From positions 2,982,458 to 3,046,457 of the forward strand of contig NC_015152.1 of assembly GCF_000190435.1 (NCBI RefSeq): a stretch of 64,000 nt of DNA. Reading direction: 5' to 3'. The notes under the pieces are model-generated. The model was not told the DNA's origin. It did no database searches and saw only the letters and a list, made by a program, of their open reading frames with translations. The stretch's first letter is position 1. The number at the start of each line of letters is the position of its first letter. This document shows, in pieces, positions 60,039 to 64,000 of the stretch. Source of the DNA: Sphaerochaeta globosa str. Buddy (lineage in GTDB: Bacteria > Spirochaetota > Spirochaetia > Sphaerochaetales > Sphaerochaetaceae). The position numbers were made by a program, and so were the translations under genes.

Positions 60039-61814
60039 TTATATTCGATACATAGCACCAAGGGTCAGTTGCACATCTCCGGCGGTAACACCGCTCTTGT
60101 TCTTGTAGTTGCTGATGCTGATGTAATCAACCTGGCCAAAGACCGAGAGACCGTTGGTAAGCTGATAGGAGCCATTCACACCTGCAACAAAGGTATAGGA
60201 TACTGCGTTTCGGGATGCATAGGTATTGTCGTTGTAGTTTCCTGCACTATCACCACCATTGTCAGTGGGAGTAGTAACCAAGGGAGATCCCGTGCTGCCT
60301 CCTACACGATCCCAGATAGTGAACATGTCGAAAGTACCGTGAGCCATATAGAATATATTGGATGAGACACTCCATCTTCCAAACGACTTCACGCCCCCAT
60401 TGAGATTCACAACCAAAGCATCGTTGCCATAGGTATAGCCAAGGAACTCCGGGTTGTAGCGTGTACCTTGGTAATTGGTGAATTCGCGGATTACCCCTAC
60501 ATACTGTATCCCATAGGCGTCATACGCACTCGTATCAGGCTCGCTTGTAGAGGCATAACGAAGGTAGAGATACGGATCTGTATAGGCAAACTCAAGCGAT
60601 GCGTACCCTACATGCTTCTTCATGGGCAGTACTCCTTGGATTCCTGCAAGGTACCCAAACGTATTCGGATAATTGGTAACCGTTGCACTTGGTACGGGTT
60701 CACCGGGAAGCGAAAATTCATCAACGGCGACTTGGGCATAGATGTTCAAGCCACGAAATGGGGTGAAGTCTAGCTCAAAGCCAAGGATGGAGTTGGCATT
60801 GCTTCTGATGTAGTAGTCATGGAAAATCATGGCAGGATTGAAGATCCTCAGATCCAAAAGATTTTCTTCACTCTGGTACATGATGCTTTCAGTGACAGTA
60901 AGCCCCAGTTTGTCCTGAAGCATTCTCCACTCCAAGCGATGGGCCATGAACATGTAGATTCCCTTGAGTACAGATCCTTGTCCATCACCCAGAAGAGGGC
61001 CATCAGTCTGTGAATTTGTCGGGGTATCGAAATAACTCGAAGGATGCGGGAAAAACGATGCCACAAAGGTATATTTGAACTTGTCAGAAAACGTGGTGAG
61101 ACGGGCCATGTTGTGATACTTCAGTGTATCACTGAGCATAAGGTTGCCACTCGTTCCTGCACCCCAATTCAGCCTATCACGACCAAGCTGGAAGGTCCAA
61201 TGGTCCCCTCCTGCTGCAACGAAGGCCCTATAAGGCATGTTGAAGTCCAAATCCGGCATCAGAGCTGGAGGCAGCATGATCACATTACTGGCGAAGGGGG
61301 TAGTCCCAAACCCATTCTCCAAGGTATTGGTGTTTGCCACAGTAAATTCCGAATACCCATAGAAATGGTCGGCAGGCCAGGTTTCCAAGCCGATGGCCAA
61401 AAGAGGTTTCTGATCAATATACCCTCTTTCCCAGGTATCCCTGCCGGTGAAATTGGTGGTATCGGTATGGTAATAGGCTTCCAGGTTTACATCGAGGTTC
61501 CAGGAGAGGCCTATGCCGTCACCCAAAACTTTAGGCTGGATATCCAGTTGTTGAACTACATAGTCATAGGTTGCAGCAAGACTTCCTCTCAGGTTGTCAG
61601 GTTTGAGCTTCGTTAGCATCAAGGCCAACTCAGCTTGGCTATAAGGTCCGGTTGTTGAAGGGAGGGAGAGCCCTTGGGCAATATAGAGAGTTTGTATGGC
61701 TGAATAGACATCGCTATCCAAACTAAATATTTTCTGCTGATTTGAGAATGCAGAAAGTGGTGAAAGCGTCAGTGCAATAAGCAAAACGAGTAACGATGCA
61801 CGAAACATTCGCAT
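60039..61814 (-). CDS. Large outer-membrane beta-barrel protein (capsule-assembly Wzi-like)
   Basis: The 591-residue protein has a signal peptide (first ~25 residues, ending PLSAFS), a short helical segment with YSQAELALML (~60) and then barrel strands. QLGRDRLNWGAG near 200 and the alternating Trp/Tyr-rich strands are like Wzi/capsule-assembly barrels that show surface polysaccharide. The ATG at 61814 has AGAGG upstream. It lies after the DUF/ABC operon behind a hairpin, so may be separately expressed. The exact family is uncertain. Confidence 0.7.
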   Translation of the reverse strand: MRMFRASLLVLLIALTLSPLSAFSNQQKIFSLDSDVYSAIQTLYIAQGLSLPSTTGPYSQAELALMLTKLKPDNLRGSLAATYDYVVQQLDIQPKVLGDGIGLSWNLDVNLEAYYHTDTTNFTGRDTWERGYIDQKPLLAIGLETWPADHFYGYSEFTVANTNTLENGFGTTPFASNVIMLPPALMPDLDFNMPYRAFVAAGGDHWTFQLGRDRLNWGAGTSGNLMLSDTLKYHNMARLTTFSDKFKYTFVASFFPHPSSYFDTPTNSQTDGPLLGDGQGSVLKGIYMFMAHRLEWRMLQDKLGLTVTESIMYQSEENLLDLRIFNPAMIFHDYYIRSNANSILGFELDFTPFRGLNIYAQVAVDEFSLPGEPVPSATVTNYPNTFGYLAGIQGVLPMKKHVGYASLEFAYTDPYLYLRYASTSEPDTSAYDAYGIQYVGVIREFTNYQGTRYNPEFLGYTYGNDALVVNLNGGVKSFGRWSVSSNIFYMAHGTFDMFTIWDRVGGSTGSPLVTTPTDNGGDSAGNYNDNTYASRNAVSYTFVAGVNGSYQLTNGLSVFGQVDYISISNYKNKSGVTAGDVQLTLGAMYRI

Positions 61815-61854
61815 GAGAGACCTCTTTTTGATAATTTTCACCAGTATAAATGAA

Positions 61855-61877
61855 GGGGGGCCAAATAGCACCCCCCC
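61855..61877 (-). terminator. Hairpin terminator after the ABC/161-residue gene operon
   Basis: On the minus strand GGGGGGG, a ten-base loop and CCCCCC are followed by TTCATTTAT, a weak T-rich tail. Confidence 0.55.
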
Positions 61878-61904
61878 AATAATTCAATTCTTTTTCTGTT
61901 GAAG

Positions 61905-62390
61905 TTACAATTCGGTAATCAAGCCGGCCAGGTCATCGGTTACTACTGATTCCTCCACTTGAGCTGCGGTAATAGCATAGGTAGGAGGAGCATAGTTCTG
62001 AAGCCAGACGCTTTGATCCGCATCTGCATTGGCAACCAAGGCAGGAACAAGAACCATAACCATGTCCTGCATCAAGGGGACTGTAAACTTTCGGGTAATC
62101 GTGTGCTCTTCCCAATTGGAGTCCGTATAGATTACGGTCACCTTATGGGTCTGGCCGGTTACCTCGAACTTGTCACGGTCGCGGGCGGCTAGTTCAAGTC
62201 CATCAAGCTTGTTGAGCTGAACCTCCACCAACTGCAGAGCCTTGACCTCGGTTCCATTGACCGTAACAGTCTTGTTGTCGACGAGAACTGTATGCATTCT
62301 TCCGATGAAGAAGAGGAAAACGGAGAATACAAGAATTAAAACAATACAGGCAAGACGAATCCATGTTTTTCGATTGAAGGTAATACTCAT
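61905..62390 (-). CDS. Single-pass membrane protein with periplasmic domain, ABC-operon associated
   Basis: The 161-residue protein has one N-terminal helix (~11-30) and a ~130-residue beta-rich extracytoplasmic domain. I think of the DUF6672-type proteins seen with spirochaete importers, but am not sure. It overlaps the permease stop by four bases (ATGA), so it is made with the transporter and probably assists it or its binding protein. No enzyme motif is visible. Confidence 0.65.
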   Translation of the reverse strand: MSITFNRKTWIRLACIVLILVFSVFLFFIGRMHTVLVDNKTVTVNGTEVKALQLVEVQLNKLDGLELAARDRDKFEVTGQTHKVTVIYTDSNWEEHTITRKFTVPLMQDMVMVLVPALVANADADQSVWLQNYAPPTYAITAAQVEESVVTDDLAGLITEL

Positions 62391-63502
62391 GCTTTCACCT
62401 CCTGCTCGGCTGCAAGCTCAAGACCTGCAATATTCTCGTCCCGCTTCTTTCTCACTTCATAAAGAACCAGTGAGATGGTGATGACGCCATAGGAGACAAA
62501 GACCCGGAAATACTCGCCAAGCTGGGCTTGTCCGATGAGGTTCTTGCCTGCCATCGGAGAAACAATGAACATCAGGTGGAACAGAATGACACCAAGAAAT
62601 ACGTTTCTGATATTTGCCTTTGCAACCGTTGCGCCACCTACAAGAAGGGCCGCCACACTGAACATACCAATCTGCATATGACTGTTGTAGGTGTTAAGCG
62701 TTCCAATATTCTGCATGTACACAATCATGCCAAAGCCGGCAAATACGGTGGAAATGATAATCGAGATAATACGGGTATGCTCAACGCGTATTCCAGCTGC
62801 CCGTGCAACCTCCATATCCTGGCCAACCGCCCGCATATCCTGTCCGAGCTTGGTTTTCTTGAACCAAAGCACAAATAGACAGAGAATCGCAATGAGAGCA
62901 AAGGTGGCAAGAGGGATGGGAATATTGAAAAGCCTAACCGTCAACAGGTCATCCAAGCTCTTGCGGATACCAATCAAGTTGACGGTATTGCGAATACCAT
63001 ACCCACGGGGAAGCAACAAGGCGTTTGAACGGATTGGAATGATGGCTCCCATACCATAGAGAACGATCAGCTGATAAATACCGTTCATGAAAAAACCGAT
63101 GATATAGCTGGTAACCATCTCACGGCCTTTGGCCATGTTCAGGATTTTACCGCACCACCACCCCAGCACAATGGAGATGGGGGTGGAAATAATCATCGCC
63201 AGCAGCATACCCGGAATACCTACGATGCCCCAGTCGCTGATGAAGATCAAGCCGATTTGGCCTGCCATCGCGCCTAGAGTCATACCGAAGTTCAGCCCCA
63301 TGCCCGCCAAAATGGGAATCAGGAGGCTTACAATCAAAAAGGAGTTCCTGACAATACGGATAATAATTTCACTTAGCAAATAATTAGCAGAGTATCCACT
63401 GAGAGGAATACCAAATGCACAAATCACCAAGAATAGGATTGGCACGGTATTGTTTGCCATAAAACGAAGTACTTTTTGCATAGTAGTCATCTGGAGTTTC
63501 AT
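62387..63502 (-). CDS. ABC importer permease (RbsC/BmpD-like branch), subunit 2
   Basis: The 371-residue inner-membrane protein has about nine helices. The family block KTKLGQDMRAVGQDMEVARAAGI (split near residues 220-242) is the coupling region of sugar/nucleoside-type permeases, and VGGATVAKANIRNVFLGVILF (~295) is the usual helix near the end. Together with the next-upstream permease it forms a heterodimeric channel. The ATPase and binding-protein genes would lie beyond the right edge. It overlaps both neighbours by four bases. Confidence 0.9.
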   Translation of the reverse strand: MKLQMTTMQKVLRFMANNTVPILFLVICAFGIPLSGYSANYLLSEIIIRIVRNSFLIVSLLIPILAGMGLNFGMTLGAMAGQIGLIFISDWGIVGIPGMLLAMIISTPISIVLGWWCGKILNMAKGREMVTSYIIGFFMNGIYQLIVLYGMGAIIPIRSNALLLPRGYGIRNTVNLIGIRKSLDDLLTVRLFNIPIPLATFALIAILCLFVLWFKKTKLGQDMRAVGQDMEVARAAGIRVEHTRIISIIISTVFAGFGMIVYMQNIGTLNTYNSHMQIGMFSVAALLVGGATVAKANIRNVFLGVILFHLMFIVSPMAGKNLIGQAQLGEYFRVFVSYGVITISLVLYEVRKKRDENIAGLELAAEQEVKA

Positions 63503-64000
63503 CGTACTGCCTCCGTCTTTCTGGTCAGGGCGTAGAGGATCATACCGTTTGAAACCACAATTCTGATAACCTCGCTCATGTCAGTGTGAATCATCGAGTT
63601 CATGACTGACGGAGTCATGGTGACAATACCCTGGAACAAGAAGGTACCGATTACAACATTCAGGATCGAAGCCTTATTAACCGAAGCACCTCCGATAAGG
63701 ATTGCCGAAACTGCCGGCAAGGCCATGTAGAAGGGACCCATATAAAGCTGGATGAATCCGAAGCTTTGCTGATACACCAGAATGCCGATTGCCCCGAGCC
63801 AGGTTGACATGACCACACTCAAGGTCCTGATACGGTCGACGTTGATGCCGCTAGCTCGGGCAAACACCGGGTTCGACCCGACAGCGGTCATAGCGGTACC
63901 TGTTTTGGTATGCAGGAAGGCCCAAATGGCAAAGGCAAGAAGAGCAAAGAACAAAATCATACCGGTAGGAATGAGCAAATGGTCACTAACCCGAATCGAC
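63499..64000 (-). CDS. ABC importer permease (RbsC/BmpD-like branch), subunit 1, cut by the right edge
   Basis: The frame is open to the window edge, so the N-terminal part is missing; about 167 residues are visible. They include TKTGTAMTAVGSNPVFARAS followed by GINVDR, and IGGASVNKASILNVVIGTFLF, the same blocks as the downstream permease. The substrate is likely a sugar or nucleoside by family. Its stop overlaps the next start. Confidence 0.88.
   Translation of the reverse strand, partial: SIRVSDHLLIPTGMILFFALLAFAIWAFLHTKTGTAMTAVGSNPVFARASGINVDRIRTLSVVMSTWLGAIGILVYQQSFGFIQLYMGPFYMALPAVSAILIGGASVNKASILNVVIGTFLFQGIVTMTPSVMNSMIHTDMSEVIRIVVSNGMILYALTRKTEAVR

Noticed and set aside
1-64000. CRISPR arrays, insertion sequences, phage genes, tRNA or rRNA
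   Set aside because: No repeat-spacer pattern, transposase, integrase or RNA-gene signature was seen on either strand.

Overview
The window is about 64 kb of densely packed bacterial chromosome of roughly 50% GC. Most intergenic gaps are under 150 bp. It looks like a spirochaete of the Sphaerochaeta type. This is inferred from gene content: TrkAH potassium uptake, a RicT/PSP1 protein with extra cysteines, an N/Q-rich Rho, the tagaturonate epimerase UxaE, a TGS-fused uridine kinase, beta-barrel outer-membrane proteins, substrate-binding proteins ending their signal peptide in an AGAKE-like motif, and no flagellar or chemotaxis genes. I see no rRNA, tRNA, CRISPR array, prophage or insertion sequence.

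Layout. 1-11.1 kb: a HAD phosphatase cut by the left edge, a MATE exporter, an Eda-fold protein lacking its catalytic lysine, DUF523, an AraC/GyrI-type regulator, TrmO, a creatininase-family hydrolase, two membrane diguanylate cyclases, a RluA-family pseudouridine synthase, an NYN-domain protein and a barrel protein. 11.1-18 kb: pyruvate kinase, then an operon of an RND/MMPL exporter, a LolA-like periplasmic protein, a barrel protein and a membrane LuxR regulator. 17.9-20.9 kb: a znuACB-zur zinc operon with a candidate Zur operator on the promoter. 21-25 kb: gamma-carbonic-anhydrase-like protein, TrkA/TrkH, ferritin, pirin. 25.1-31.7 kb: an operon of a YtrA-type GntR repressor, an SPFH protein, a LolD-type ATPase, two LolC/E-type permeases, a second LolA-like protein and a second barrel protein. 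31.7-42.8 kb: a ferredoxin divergent from a Crp/Fnr regulator, a ZIP transporter, YihY, an alpha/beta hydrolase, a phosphodiesterase, a divergent aldehyde:ferredoxin oxidoreductase, uridine kinase and UxaE. 42.8-54.3 kb, almost all on the minus strand: NifS/NifU, a CxxCxxCC protein, SurE, a degenerate galactokinase-like protein, L31, Rho, CinA, Lnt, HU, S20 and RicT. 54.5-59.7 kb: TatD, Dus, PurD and a GGDEF-EAL protein. 60-64 kb: a large barrel protein and an ABC-type solute importer that runs off the right edge.

The best candidate for an undescribed system is the pair of envelope modules at 12.6-18 kb and 25.1-31.7 kb. Each couples a different inner-membrane machine (a proton-driven RND pump, or an ABC complex with an SPFH scaffold) to a LolA-like carrier and a dedicated outer-membrane barrel, with translationally overlapping genes and its own regulator. 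Together they suggest parallel inner-to-outer-membrane routes for lipid or lipoprotein cargo.

A second theme is gene expression. At least seven genes have a sigma70-like -10 element ending exactly six bases before the ATG and no Shine-Dalgarno sequence, so their mRNAs are probably leaderless. Two more are near-leaderless. Most convergent gene pairs overlap or abut, leaving no room for terminators. A structured-RNA candidate with its own promoter and terminator lies at 59.65-59.85 kb.
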